64,000 nt of DNA from Tenodera sinensis (lineage: Eukaryota > Arthropoda > Insecta > Mantodea > Mantidae). The stretch covers positions 166,130,694 to 166,194,693 of the forward strand of contig CM060962.1 of the NCBI GenBank assembly GCA_030765045.1, read 5' to 3'. Every line of letters starts with the position of its first letter. The stretch's first letter is position 1. The position numbers and the translations under genes are program-made. This document shows positions 47,411-57,633 of the stretch, in pieces. A model generated the notes under the pieces. That model did not search any database. It saw only the letters and a program-made list of their open reading frames with translations, and had not been told where the DNA came from.

Positions 47411-47923
47411 GGGAAATCTAAATTCTTCAGTACGAAAATCGGGAAGCCCTCAGCACCCGAAAGCAGAAGAAGGGTTAAAAACAGAACTATCCATAAAAAG
47501 CAGTGTATGTTAAGAGCGTTCGATGATGTGTCGAGAACTCTTATGAGCTGTCCAACTGACACGAACGAAGAGAAATTGTTTACTATGGATGAAAACCAAA
47601 GGAAAAAGTTTCTAAAGGCATTAAAAGATCGGGGCTCTATAAAAGTTATCGGTTCCGTTTGTCGGAGAAGAAGATCGTGGTGCCGGAGAAGTTCACGAAG
47701 GAGAAGAAGTTGTTCAAGAAGGAGGAGGAGTTGTTCAAGAAGAAGGGGAAGGAGAAGTTGTTCAAGAAGAAGGAGGAGGAGTTGTTCAAGAAGGAGGAGG
47801 AGGAGAAGTTGTTCAAGAAGAAGGGGAAGGAGAAGTTGTTCGAGAAGGAGGCGTAGAAGTTGCTCGAGAAGAAGACGACGTAGGTCCCGTTGCCGAAGAC
47901 GAAGTGGAGACAGAGATATGTGA
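47411..47923 (+). CDS. Putative protamine-like sperm nuclear basic protein, paralogue 1
   Basis: From the Met at 47507 the protein has 138 residues. The N-terminal 50 align with paralogue 2 (MLRAFDDVS..TLMSCPT, then TMDENQRKKFLKALKDRGSI). After C52 comes an almost pure Arg/Ser/Cys tail made of repeated SCSRRR(n) units, ending SRCRRRSGDRDM. Such a tail would bind DNA tightly, and Cys could crosslink in condensed sperm chromatin, as known for protamines. The frame is open from 47411 and still similar to paralogue 2 (GKSKFFST..RRRVKN), but the codon aligned to the paralogue 2 ATG is TAA (47408-47410). Translation would need the Met at 47507 or an upstream exon; decay is possible. An SR-type protein is the alternative. 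Confidence 0.55.
   Translation, partial: GKSKFFSTKIGKPSAPESRRRVKNRTIHKKQCMLRAFDDVSRTLMSCPTDTNEEKLFTMDENQRKKFLKALKDRGSIKVIGSVCRRRRSWCRRSSRRRRSCSRRRRSCSRRRGRRSCSRRRRRSCSRRRRRRSCSRRRGRRSCSRRRRRSCSRRRRRRSRCRRRSGDRDM
47640..47905 (+). repeat. In-frame Arg-Ser-Cys minisatellite of paralogue 1
   Basis: Repeats of GTTGTTCAAGAAG(A/G)AGG with variable AGG/AGA expansion. A larger block of roughly 75 bp (coding RRGRRSCSRRRRRSCSRRR) occurs twice between about 47740 and 47870. All length changes keep the Arg frame. Confidence 0.8.
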
Positions 47924-48660
47924 TGGAACTTAACAGTTCAAATCAAAGCCGGTATCATTAAGCATCAGCTATAAACCTTGCAAAATGAATTAGTGTATAA
48001 AAATAATCCTTGCGATACTACTGTATTTAGGCTTCTAAATTATACAAGTATGTTTATTCAACTTCAGTAAATATATTTTGACCAAGCAATTATACCTGCA
48101 TAAATTTGTAAAAGTGGAGAAAGCGTTGAGACATTGTTTACACATACCTGGTTATTGATGGTAGGAGTACATAGATGTCTCTAACACAGATCCCTGTCAT
48201 CCTGTTCATATACTCACACTAATCTAGGTGTGCTTACCTAATATGGGCTGCACGTGAACGGTACGGGGCCGTTTCACATACACATAAGCATATACACATT
48301 CTCAACTATGTGTGCAAGAACAAAATCGTATGCAAGATCGTGTGGCAAACTATTGTATTTCCTTTGATTAATGTCCAATATTTGGCTGTTCAAATATACA
48401 TACTACCCAATTTTTTGACAGGAAAAATACCAAGATGCACATATTCACTTGTTAAATCCAATTCATAAAAGAAATACAGATCGAAAGTCAGGCATGTGTT
48501 GAGTATAAGAACAGGAACCTATTTATTGAAAAAATCTAACACTTGGTTTAAAACCTTGCCAATCTAGCGGATTTCAATCTCTCCATTAGGTTTATACTCG
48601 CGTCCGCGCATGCGCTATAGCAGCAAGATGTCGTGAGGATCATAGGCTCCAGAATTAAGG

Positions 48661-48718
48661 TAGTTAGTCTAGTTATTTATTTATTATTATTATCATCATC
48701 ATTATTACTATTACTGTT
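48661..48718 (+). other. Transition into microsatellite
   Basis: Degenerate (ATT)/(ATC) and a short (TTC)n run ahead of the main tract. Confidence 0.6.
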
Positions 48719-49010
<292 letters not shown>

Positions 49011-49064
49011 CATCGTTACTGTTATTACTATTATCATTATGGTTCTCATTATTTACCTTGAAGA

Positions 49065-49313
49065 CATGGGCGTCGCGAAGGGGGGGAAAGGGGGACCGCG
49101 GCCCCCCCTTGGGAATTTGTGAACTTAATGGGCTGACTCTTAAACTATTATTTTAATTTTAATGTAAAGAACAATTTTAATGAGCACAAATTAATACGGT
49201 TATACGCAACAAATACTATAACTTTTGCCAACAAAATAATGAATTAATATTATCTTGATTGCAAAATTCCAACATTTGGCCCTCCCCTGGAAAAAAGTCT
49301 GCCGACGTTCTTG
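49065..49313. mobile_element. MITE family M, copy 2
   Basis: About 95% like 45645-45901 with the same ends (CATGGGCGTCGCGAAGGGGG.. GCCGACGTTC). It differs mainly in C-run length and small indels. The two copies flank duplication unit 1. Confidence 0.75.
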
Positions 49314-49319
49314 CTGGAA

Positions 49320-50330
49320 TTACCTTGCAATTATACAATACTTTGATAATATTTCACAAATAAACGTAATTTGCAATTAATCACATTATTTTACAACCTC
49401 AAATCAGATTTTCTCTAGTTTTGATCATTGAGGTCATCTATGAAAACGCGCAATATGTATAACTAAAATTATTTATAGTTGTTTAATGTATTAAAATACG
49501 CACAGCATATATTTCAATGATAAAAATCTGATGTGCTACAAATGATTTTCTTTTCTCACTCTTGCGCAAAGTATTCTTACCAAGGCTTATCCTTCTATAT
49601 ATTCATGTTAACAGAGATAAACTTTCATTACACATTATAAAGGATTCATAGGTGAAAGCGATAGACAAACCTTCTCCCCCACCTCTCTCTCTCTCTCTCT
49701 TCGTGTCAAATATATTGCTATTTTCAAAAATGATAGCTGTCGTAATTGTGTTATTTATTTCATTTTCCTCTGCGCTGCATTTTCATATTGTTGTAAAAGA
49801 GTGGCCACACAGCTATTCTTAGAAGAACAGCTCAGTCAATAAAATACTGTCTTAATAGGGAAAGAATGTCAGTATCACATTCTGTTTTCGTTTATTACAT
49901 TATTATAAGGCCTTTTAATAAGGGCTACGTTGCAATTATAACCTAAATCCTAAAGAAAGTGAAAAAGGCGTGTTGAAAGCTCTTAAAGTAATAATTGCAC
50001 GATTATGTGGCACACTGTTGTTCCTTCCTCCTACAGATAATTTTCATTTCTGTTTTACGAAATATTACACAATGAGAGCTTTGTTTTTGTTCAATTAAAA
50101 CGCCTGCGTTGACATTTCATGTCAGAAAACAAGAAAAGTAGAGTAGAGACACTTAGATACTACCATGGGATTTGAATTATACCGTAAAATGTAAGCTGCA
50201 CGTGTGAATATCGGTACTACCAGGACCTCCTAAATAATCTAGAGGGTCCTGGTACTACGTGACTCCCGTGTGACGTCATCAGCAGACAGCTCTAGGAAGA
50301 GCGATTGCGCGGGAAGCGGCCCCCCGGCAC
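49320..50330. other. Non-coding stretch with one hairpin
   Basis: No gene recognised. A (CT)n run lies at about 49684-49702. An inverted repeat at 50219-50262, AGTACCAGGACC(T/C)TC type around a short AT loop, could form a hairpin. Confidence 0.5.
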
Positions 50331-50334
50331 TTAT

Positions 50335-50950
50335 CCTTATAATGCACACCGGTCCAGCGGCGAAGAAAGCCTTAGTGTTGGAGTCAGGTGACTAACATGG
50401 CTGGGCGTAACGTGACACGCATCACGTGACTAGAAAGTTGAGCGGGAAAGGTAATAAATACGCGCCAATAGTGATTACAAGTGCAATATGGAAGTGATGG
50501 AAGTGAGCCAAAACAAACAATTCATGTGCTCTGAGTGTGGGAGGTGGTACAAGCAGAGACAATGCTAACGCTGTGCTTAAATATTTCGGTTGGTTCTCAA
50601 GGATAGTTGGTGTGCATCTTCTTTGAGCTAATAACGTTATAATTTGACTTGCAGCCACATACACAACAGCTCTGCGGCTCTGAAACAACAGAAATAGGTC
50701 ACCTGATTATAGCATTTGTAAGAAATACAGGTTATTTCAAATCTCAAAAAATTATAGCTAACCTTATTTCATAAAAAATGCAGTAAACAAGCCACAGCTC
50801 CTTCAATAACAAACTGACAGCCATATTTCCAGCAAGTCAACTTTCTAATTAATAGTCACGTGATGCATGTCACATGACGCCCAGCCATGTTACTCACGTG
50901 ACTCCAACACTTCGGCTTTCTTCGCCGCTGGACCGGTGTGTATTATAAGG
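50335..50950. mobile_element. piggyBac-like MITE with 107-bp TIRs
   Basis: TIRs 50335-50441 and 50844-50950 are inverted and about 90% alike, sharing CCTTATAAT(G/A)CACACCGG, GGCGAAGAAAGCC and AACATGGCTGGGCGT. Flanks are TTAT on the left and TTAA on the right, so a TTAA target is likely, with one mutation. TIR plus TTAA suggests piggyBac superfamily. The internal 400 bp has no transposase but carries a short zinc-finger-like reading (50488-50568). Confidence 0.65.
50488..50568 (+). pseudogene. C2H2-zinc-finger-like fragment inside the MITE
   Basis: MEVMEVSQNKQFMCSECGRW, YKQRQC, then a stop. F.C..CGR.Y is the first half of a C2H2 finger like those of BTB-zinc-finger (lola-type) genes. The expected His-X(n)-Cys/His half is not in frame. 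It could be a captured exon or chance. Confidence 0.25.
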
Positions 50951-51635
50951 TTAAGTAAAACCAACTGCGGAAACTGCAACTCACAGCCTTCTGTAATATA
51001 ATTTAAAGTTGACTACGTAAAAGGCATGAAAAGTTCTGTTGCCGTCTTTGTCAAGAACCCGTCTGAAAGCTCAAGATAAAGTGTGTGAGAAGTACTTCGG
51101 TTTTAATTTGAAATCATTTCTAAGCAAAAATATATCTTAAGTAATGTAAAGTACTATGCTTGAATTAATGCAGCTTGGGTATTCTGACAGTTCCCTCGGC
51201 GTGCGTTACGCACGTGGTAGGTGAGTGGCACGACGGTCTGTTGTCATGACAACCAGATTTGACCTTGAAGTAGCCAATAGACTTCGTGACCACGTAATCC
51301 TGTCCACTACATCCCATGCCATTGCCGGTGGAGGTTTTCAGTGCAATAGTGTCCTAGGGGTTAAGCCCACACTCCCCAACACAATGGGAGCCCATAAATG
51401 GATTTTTCCTTCACTCGAAAAAAGATGAGAAAGAGAGACCAATATTTTTTCATTGACAGGACGGAACAGTTCAGTGTTGGACTAAACCGTATAGATGATG
51501 AGTGTTTACAATAAGCATTCAGCTATGGTTTCCGATGGTTGCGGCCTCACAATCTGTACCCTTTCTTTTCATTTTTTTTCTTGTAGAATGTACCTATATC
51601 AATTTAAAGCCCATTCTTACTGCATACGGCACCAC
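50951..51635. other. Non-coding stretch
   Basis: No gene recognised; the ORF at 51225-51428 has no domain. Confidence 0.4.
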
Positions 51636-51639
51636 AGAG

Positions 51640-51840
51640 GATGGGCATTGATAATACATGAAATGAAGTGATAGTTGGAAAAGGAAATTTAGGATCAAAA
51701 GGTACTTCCCCGACATTTGCCAATTAAAAGGACTGAGGAAAACCTGGAAAAAGAAAACACTTAATCAGGTCCTGACTGGATTTCAACCGCGAATCTCCCA
51801 CTCACGAGTCCGTGCTTTAACCACTCACGCGAGTCTGCTT
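51640..51840 (-). mobile_element. SINE, family F
   Basis: Minus-strand head GACTCGCGTGAGTGGTTAAAGC (A-box-like), then box-B-like GGTTGAAATCCAG. It shares the body with 27075-27300. TSD not found. Confidence 0.65.
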
Positions 51841-52519
51841 GTCTTTTAGGGACTACGATTCGTCCTTATGACGATTGATTCAAGTACGAGCAACTTATTG
51901 TCCTAGGGCTCAGTTGATTTTATAAAAGCACAAAACTATGTTATATTATGAAAAAGTAAATATAAAAACACTTTACTCTCGGCAGTGTGCTTTCAAAATG
52001 TACAAACACCTTAGCTTTCTGATCGCAAGTACACAGACGTTAGCTTAGCTAGAAACATTCAGCTCATTTTCCTGTGGATTGCAAAGAAATGATTAAGGAA
52101 ATAATGAAAGACTAATTGCCTGGTTCTGGAAGCGAATAGGGTTGGATTTGACCAAATTATTGATTTTGAAACGTTTGTTTATTAGCTAATAACTAGACCA
52201 CTCAACACTCATTATTTCATAGGAGTTCGAAGGAGGTGAATATTACTAAAGCAGTGTGAGCATTCTATTGTGTTACATTATACTAAGTACACAATGTATA
52301 CAATGGTCTAGGTAGTTGAGTTTTTGTACATTAGCATAGTGGATTATTTTAATTGCTCCATTTACATATATGCCGCCTTTAGCATCTAGGTCATATCGAC
52401 GGCTTTTTACTTTTGTGACAGCATTCACTTTACGGTGGTTTTGATACTCAGGTTTCTGTTACTTTGGTTTAACTATTACATCAAATTCACATACACACAT
52501 TCACTCGCATTCATATTTC

Positions 52520-52625
52520 CAGACTCCTGGGGGCCGGGAAATAATCCTAGCTAAAGAAAATGTCCATCCTCCAGTCGGGAATCGAAACCGGGACCTCTGG
52601 ATTTGAAGCCTAGCATGTTAACTAC
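52520..52625 (-). mobile_element. tRNA-like SINE head, reverse
   Basis: The reverse complement reads CTCCGTAGTTAACATGCTAG, then box B GGTTTCGATTCCC. Only the head is clear. A poly-T run follows at 52658-52683. Confidence 0.5.
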
Positions 52626-52801
52626 GGAGACTTCATTTTTTCTTCGTACGTTTCCATTTTTTTTTTTTTTTTTTTTTTTTTTTGTTCTGTTTCATTTGTA
52701 TTTCTTTTGTTCCCGGCCTTTGTTCATGTTGCCATAGTAAGCAACCAACATTAACGTTGTTTGAAGCAGCAAAATTCATCTAGTATAAATTTCCGCAAAC
52801 C

Positions 52802-53248
52802 ATGGGTAAAGCACAAGTTAAATACACTTCCAAGTTAATTGTTAAAAGTCAAAATATAAAAAGGAAACGTGATGTTTTAAATGCCATCAGTCATATGAAA
52901 AAGAATCTGAGTAACTATCCAACTCAACAAACTGAATACCGTTGGATGAGCATGGCCCAAGGTGAAATGCGAAAGCTCGCAAGGGCTTTAAAAACAACCG
53001 GGACTGTACAAATTGTGCACACACCTTGTCGGAGAAGATGCTCCCGTAGAAGACGAAGTTGTTCTAGATTGAGGAAGCGCAGGAGTTGTTCGCAAAATAG
53101 GACACGTTCAAGAAGAAGAAGAAGAAGAAGAAGAAGAAGAAGAAGAAGAAGAAGAAGAAGAAGAAGAAGAAGAAGAAGAAGCCATTCGCGCAGAAGGAGG
53201 AGAAGTTCTAGACGGGGATCAAGGTCCAGGTGCCGCAGGAGAAACTAA
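52802..53248 (+). CDS. Putative protamine-like sperm nuclear basic protein, paralogue 2
   Basis: 148 residues. Start ATGG at 52802 in a good context (AAACCATGG). Residues 1-75 are basic-mixed, with YPTQQTEYRWMSMAQGEMRK at 39-58 aligning to paralogue 1. The W..MS..E..K spacing recalls the last helix of HMG boxes, which in fly protamine-like proteins precede a basic tail; this link is only a hypothesis. From C76 the tail is Arg/Ser/Cys: CRRRCSRRRRSCS, then 23 Arg in a row (104-126), then SRCRRRN. Five Cys in total. AATAAA at 53397-53402 lies about 150 bases past the stop. No intron needed. Likely role: sperm chromatin compaction. Alternative: SR-like splicing protein. Confidence 0.62.
   Translation: MGKAQVKYTSKLIVKSQNIKRKRDVLNAISHMKKNLSNYPTQQTEYRWMSMAQGEMRKLARALKTTGTVQIVHTPCRRRCSRRRRSCSRLRKRRSCSQNRTRSRRRRRRRRRRRRRRRRRRRRRRRSHSRRRRRSSRRGSRSRCRRRN
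53111..53180 (+). repeat. (AGA)23 microsatellite coding poly-Arg
   Basis: Twenty-three consecutive AGA codons in frame with the ORF (residues 104-126). Uniform codon use shows it arose by slippage rather than selection on single codons. Confidence 0.97.
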
Positions 53249-53396
53249 GAGAAGGATGTAGAACAATATCGTCTGCCGAAATAAAAAAAACCTAATATTG
53301 CAGATAAAACATGTATTTAAATTTAATGCAAGTAAGCGAATGATCGCTAAAATCGATATAATTTGATTTCCAAATCTTACGAAGAAAATTCTGACC

Positions 53397-53402
53397 AATA
53401 AA
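53397..53402 (+). promoter_or_regulatory. Candidate polyadenylation signal
   Basis: AATAAA, 149 bases after the stop of paralogue 2. At the matching place unit 1 has only AGTAAATA. Confidence 0.45.
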
Positions 53403-53459
53403 CATATTTGGATACACAATATTACTTCTTTATCTGATTACCCTCCCCTTATGTAGGAC

Positions 53460-53775
53460 TTACAAGTCTGTCCCTAGGGTCAGATACCTGTCGGGGAGCA
53501 GAGGAAGCTATGGACCAGACAGAGTGAAGACCTGGAAGCTGTTGGTCAGTCAAGCATCAGGTATGAGAGTGAGGAAGAGGATGATATGAAATGCAGGCGA
53601 AATTGATTATATGAAAGGTGATGCTGGAGAAATTGGTGGAATAAGTAGTGGGGAGAACCGGAGAATCCCGAAAAAAAACCGCCCATATGCCGCTTCGTCC
53701 ACCATGAATACCACATGGGGGTCCCTAGGAACCCGGACCATCTAGGTGGTAGGCGAGTGGTCTAACCGCATAAAC
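53460..53775 (-). mobile_element. Decayed SINE, family A, with variant tail
   Basis: On the minus strand: TAGACCACTCGCCTACCACC, TAGATGGTCCGGGTTCCTAG, then ATGTGGTATTCATGGTGGAC and AGCGGC, the family A head and body. After TTCTCCGG the tail differs from copies at 805 and 61700. It lies downstream of paralogue 2 and is absent from unit 1. Confidence 0.75.
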
Positions 53776-54380
53776 TATTTTACCTGTGTCAATTTGTAAA
53801 GGTGCAGAAAGCGTTGAGATATGTTACAAATACTTGATTATTGATGGTTGAAGCAGATACAATTGTATAGTTAAAATTACCGACAACTTATCGAATCTGG
53901 GGCTGATGTTTTGTAGGGATCACTTGCTCCCTCTCGCTGCTGATGCGATTCACAACTACAGTTCTGGCAACACAAGACAAACAGAAGTCACTATCCAACT
54001 GATTTAGGTTCCTAAGCCGCAAAGCGTAGCCGACCTATTGAGAGCCCTAGACCACAGAGCATGGCTGTAGGATCTATAAAGCTAAACCCCAATGATGCTG
54101 GATGGGACAAATTAGTTTCAAATAACGTCTAATATGTAAAAAAAGGTATGGTGCAAATGAGTAGTACGAGTAGGAGAACAAAAACTTATTGGAAAAAGCC
54201 ACATATCGGTTTAAAACCTTCCCAATATATCAGATTTCAATCCTTCCTTAGGTTTGCACTCACTTTCGCGCATGCACTTTAGAGGAAAGATGACATGTTT
54301 TATTGACATTGTCATAATTTTATAATAAAAGAATGTGTCGTAAAAAGGATGGTTGGCTCATAGACTCCAGAAGTTTCAGC

Positions 54381-54835
54381 ATTAAGTATAAAAGCAATTC
54401 CTAGGGTATGTAGTCCAGTTATCAGTGTAGTTCTTATTATGTAGGTACTCGGAAGATACTTTGTGGGCTATAGATTCCATATTTTAGATATTTCTTTGGC
54501 TATACTTTAGCACCTGTAGCTCCATATTAAATATTGATAAAAGTGAACTATAGTTATGTAATTACCCTAGGAGAAGATTGTCTAGAGTCGATGTTGGCTC
54601 TTGGAGAGTCTGAAACATACTCCCCAACCTTTTCACGTTTTCGTTTACAGGAAAATAATAGCATAAGAACAATAAATATGCCACATTCCAGTTACTGAGT
54701 ATGCGGATGAGTATGCTAACCTAAATCAGAAACAAAATCTGCTGAATTAGCAATTTTTTGTGTTTGTTCTTCTTGGGGGATTGAATCATAACCAAGTTAA
54801 GGGGACACACTTGCTATATATCTAACGCTAATCTG
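54381..54835. other. Non-coding stretch
   Basis: No gene recognised. Confidence 0.4.
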
Positions 54836-54839
54836 TCAT

Positions 54840-54940
54840 TTTGGGTGATGCAGTGGGTTAGGTAGCTGCCTACTGACTCCTAAGGTTGTGGGGTCAAACC
54901 CTGTCCAGACTAATGGTTTTTAAGTGTGTTTAAAAGATGA
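54840..54940 (+). mobile_element. tRNA-like SINE fragment
   Basis: GGGTTAGGTAGCTGCCTACT and box-B-like TGGGGTCAAACCC in the right order and spacing. No TSD seen. Confidence 0.45.
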
Positions 54941-55351
54941 ACCGATTTACTGGTACATATGTAAAAGAACTGTGGGACAAAATTCCAGCACACCTTTGCC
55001 ACTGTTTGAATTCACTGTTCGAGGTTCGAATTTAGCCCAGCGTCATATTCTTGATTTCCAAGTTTCCCTGCAGATGCCACTGTGCATTTTGAAAATGCAG
55101 CCAATATAAGGATAACAACACTACCAAGAACTGTAAAATACCATATCAAATTACACGAGCAAAGCGAGGCTTTTAATTCATATATGAATATGTGAGCATA
55201 TAAGCTTAGGTTTCTGATTCATGGCAGTTTAGGTTAGGGTTAGGTTTTATATGCATAAGCAAATTAATTGCACAATACAATCTGGCAGCCCCAATACCAA
55301 ATGTAATTAGACACACTGATGATAGTTCCTCGTGCTAATGCCAGGTGAAAT

Positions 55352-55860
55352 TTAAGTACCCAAGCTTTCAGTGACTGACTCAGTCGCCATGCTCAAGGGA
55401 ACTGATGTTAGACTACAGATGTCACAATATTCATACCTAGCTAGCAGATAAGATCTGCCTACTTTCTTCCCATTGGCCAAGCTGCTGCCGATGAAGATAC
55501 ACATGTAAAACCAATCAGATGACTGCTGATGCTTCTTTGCGCTGTGGTAGAGAGACATGCTGAATGACTTGCATCCATGCTTTGCTGATTTGAAGGCCTT
55601 CATCCCTGTTAAAGTTGGTTTTATTAGATCAAAAGTATAGAGCTCCTTTATCAATCTCTTGTAGTACTTAGAGAACTTTTCCAGCATTTTTGTAAAGGCG
55701 AAGTTGATTCTGTATTGTATGTGTGCTCAGCTACTGCTGATTTTTCCGGGTAACCTAATTTAATACAATGTTGATGTTCTTTGATGTGATCTTCTATAGT
55801 TCTACTTGTATGTCCTATATAAACTTTACTTTATCTTTTATATAGGACATCCAGGGTCAT
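55352..55860 (-). pseudogene. Penelope-like element fragment PLE-5
   Basis: Minus strand: SKVYIGHTSRTIEDHIKEHQ, HCIKLGYPEKSAVAEH, then a frameshift into a C-terminal region (55687-55352). YIGHTSRT is the YIG half of a GIY-YIG endonuclease; the GIY part and upstream RT are missing. GACTGA..AGTCACTGAAAGCTTGG near 55365-55390 may be a decayed hammerhead. Confidence 0.75.
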
Positions 55861-55879
55861 CTGTGATATGGTAACTATA

Positions 55880-55936
55880 TTTTTTTTTGTGGGGGCCAAA
55901 ATGACCCAATTGTCGACGGGCTCTTAAACATAACTC
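55880..55936 (-). mobile_element. Mini-repeat J, copy 1
   Basis: The reverse complement GTGAGTGAGTTATGTTTAAG, AGCCCGTCGACAATTGGGTC corresponds to the 57-bp insert at 59422-59478. A-rich end on its 3' side. Confidence 0.6.
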
Positions 55937-56165
55937 ACTCACTTTATTTTTTTGCATATTAATGTCCTCCAACATAGTGTCATATCAGATGATGAATGAG
56001 TGAAATTAGTGAAATGAAGCCCAAATGGGCCCGAGGTACATAGGGCTTAAAGTTACCTCACATTTGTCCTCTCAGGATAAGGGAAAACCTCAGAAAAAAG
56101 ACTAGTCTGAATAACTCACCTAACTGAGATTGGAACTAAGGATGTCTTGAATGCAGGGCAAACAT
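55937..56165 (-). mobile_element. SINE, family E, reverse copy
   Basis: The reverse complement holds TGAGGTTTTCCCTTATCCTG, ACCTCGGGCCCATTTG and GATATGACACTATGTTGGAG, as in the 57350-57623 copy. The tRNA head is decayed. Confidence 0.75.
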
Positions 56166-56515
56166 GCTACCACCACAAAACAGAGTAGGACCATTGATAT
56201 AGTAACAATTGTCATTGGGAATACAACTGTGAAATTGGAAGAAAATCTGTTAATAATTCAAAATGATTTTCTTTTCTGTTTTTTTCTTTTTCCTGTGTTT
56301 GCACCCCATACTTTCATTTGGGACCTTGGTTTACTAATACCAGCAATATTAATTACCATTCTGTATGGCCTTTGAAACATTCCTGAGTTTCAGCTCAGTA
56401 TGTCTCATGATTTCAGGAAAATGCCTGTCCATATACTTGGCATTTAAATTATAATTTACATTATTTTTGCATGGACTGATAATGTCCTACATTTTTGTCA
56501 AATCTCCTACATTTT
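56166..56515. other. Non-coding stretch
   Basis: No feature recognised; the ORF at 56151-56375 has a hydrophobic end but no domain. Confidence 0.4.
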
Positions 56516-56519
56516 TACT

Positions 56520-56780
56520 TTCTGTACTACATATAGTAAAGTAGAGGAAGTATTGTATTCAACCCAAAACTTTGATGTCGAGAATTCACCGGAAATATGT
56601 TTTGAGCCCCCTGAATACGAAAGGAGCATTTTTAGAAAAAGATCTGTGTGTGTGTTTGTAAGTCTGTCTGTTTATCTGTTCTCTTTGCATGTTTAACATA
56701 TAAAAAAATGAATAGTGATGTTCCATTTGACAGAATTTGAAGCTTTAAAAGACTTGACTATCACTCAAAGCCTACCATAT
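56520..56780 (+). repeat. Dispersed repeat I, copy 3, and TG-rich patch
   Basis: GAAGTATTGTATTCAACCCA, AAACTTTGATGTCGAGAATT parallels 27850-27895. A GTGTGTG patch follows at 56646. Confidence 0.4.
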
Positions 56781-56879
56781 TCCCATATTCCCATAGCGTG
56801 TGCAAGAAAACAAACAATAAAATAATTTCTGCAAATGTTTATCCCGACTAACACGAATAAGATAGAAGAATAAGGGTTC

Positions 56880-57349
56880 CCCGTCTAGGGGATATGTGGA
56901 TGACAAACTCAAGATACCCAAGCTGAGCAGAATGTTACTTCCAGTTACTGGTATTTTGTTCCTCACTTTAGCTTCTCTGACCTTATGACCTTCCCTTGGT
57001 CATCTCTTGTTCTCTTCTGACCCCAATACTGTTTGGGTACCCGAGGGCTATGGAGTCCTTATTTTTCCAAACTTTCCATTTCTCTAATTTCTCTATAAAC
57101 TCTTAACCCCTATCATGCTGACCTGTCATGGCATGTAATACGTCCTCTGATTGGTAATCAGAGGATATAGTTGGTGAATTTATTTTGATAACTCTCCCAG
57201 TCAGGTCAGTGAAACCCATAACCAATGACAGATGTGGTCCTCCAGACATTCCAGGGGTTATGAGAGAGCAATTTAACTGCCAAAACAGCTACTATTACTG
57301 CTATTGTTCTCTTCTATATTGGAGAGCAAGAGGATTAATGACTTAATTG
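56880..57349 (+). repeat. Dispersed repeat H, copy 2, left part
   Basis: 57075-57349 matches 19840-20140 and is split from its last part (57634-57690) by a SINE with TSD. 56880-57060 may be upstream sequence of the same retroelement and is not covered by copy 1. Confidence 0.8.
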
Positions 57350-57584
57350 CCCGCCTCGGTAGCGTGATGGTTAGCGTGTCTGCCTCACGTTCAAGAGGTC
57401 GCGAGTTCGAATCTCGCTTAGGGTAAGTTATCCGGGTAAGGTTTTTTCTGAGGTTTTCCCTACCCTGAGAAGACGAATGTCGGGTAACTTAAAGCTCCAT
57501 GGACCTCGGGCTCATTTGAGCATCATTTCACACATTTCATTTCATTCATTCGTCCGATATGACACAATGTTGGAGGACGTTAAT

Positions 57585-57623
<39 letters not shown>
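57350..57623 (+). mobile_element. tRNA-derived SINE, family E, full length
   Basis: Box A TAGCGTGATGGTTAGCGTG and box B GAGTTCGAATCTC, a body with GAGGTTTTCCCTACCCTGAG and a long poly-A tail. TSDs GACTTAATTG lie at 57340-57349 and 57624-57633. The empty site is seen in repeat H copy 1 near 20129-20142. Confidence 0.95.
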
Positions 57624-57625
<2 letters not shown>

Positions 57626-57633
57626 CTTAATTG

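Larger units (their letters stand above)
46520..48660 (+). repeat. Segmental tandem duplication, unit 1
   Basis: Homologous to unit 2 (51945-54380) across the gene and both flanks. Upstream, TTTTCCTGTAGGTTGCAAAG (46630) matches the TGTGGATTGCAAAG copy at 52069, and GAAGTTCGAAGGAG (46772) matches GGAGTTCGAAGGAG (52208). Downstream, TAAAACCTTGCCAAT (48547) matches TAAAACCTTCCCAAT (54210), and GCGCATGC is shared (48606, 54268). Offset is about 5.4 kb. Unit 1 alone carries an insertion at 46868-47231. Confidence 0.85.
51945..54380 (+). repeat. Segmental tandem duplication, unit 2
   Basis: Counterpart of 46520-48660. It contains gene paralogue 2 and, beyond the shared backbone, a decayed SINE (53460-53775) and a tRNA-like piece (52520-52625) that unit 1 lacks. 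Confidence 0.85.

Noticed and set aside
47659..47856. Lys/Glu-rich ORF
   Set aside because: Overlapping frame of the Arg/Ser/Cys minisatellite; it has no counterpart in paralogue 2, whereas the Arg frame is conserved.
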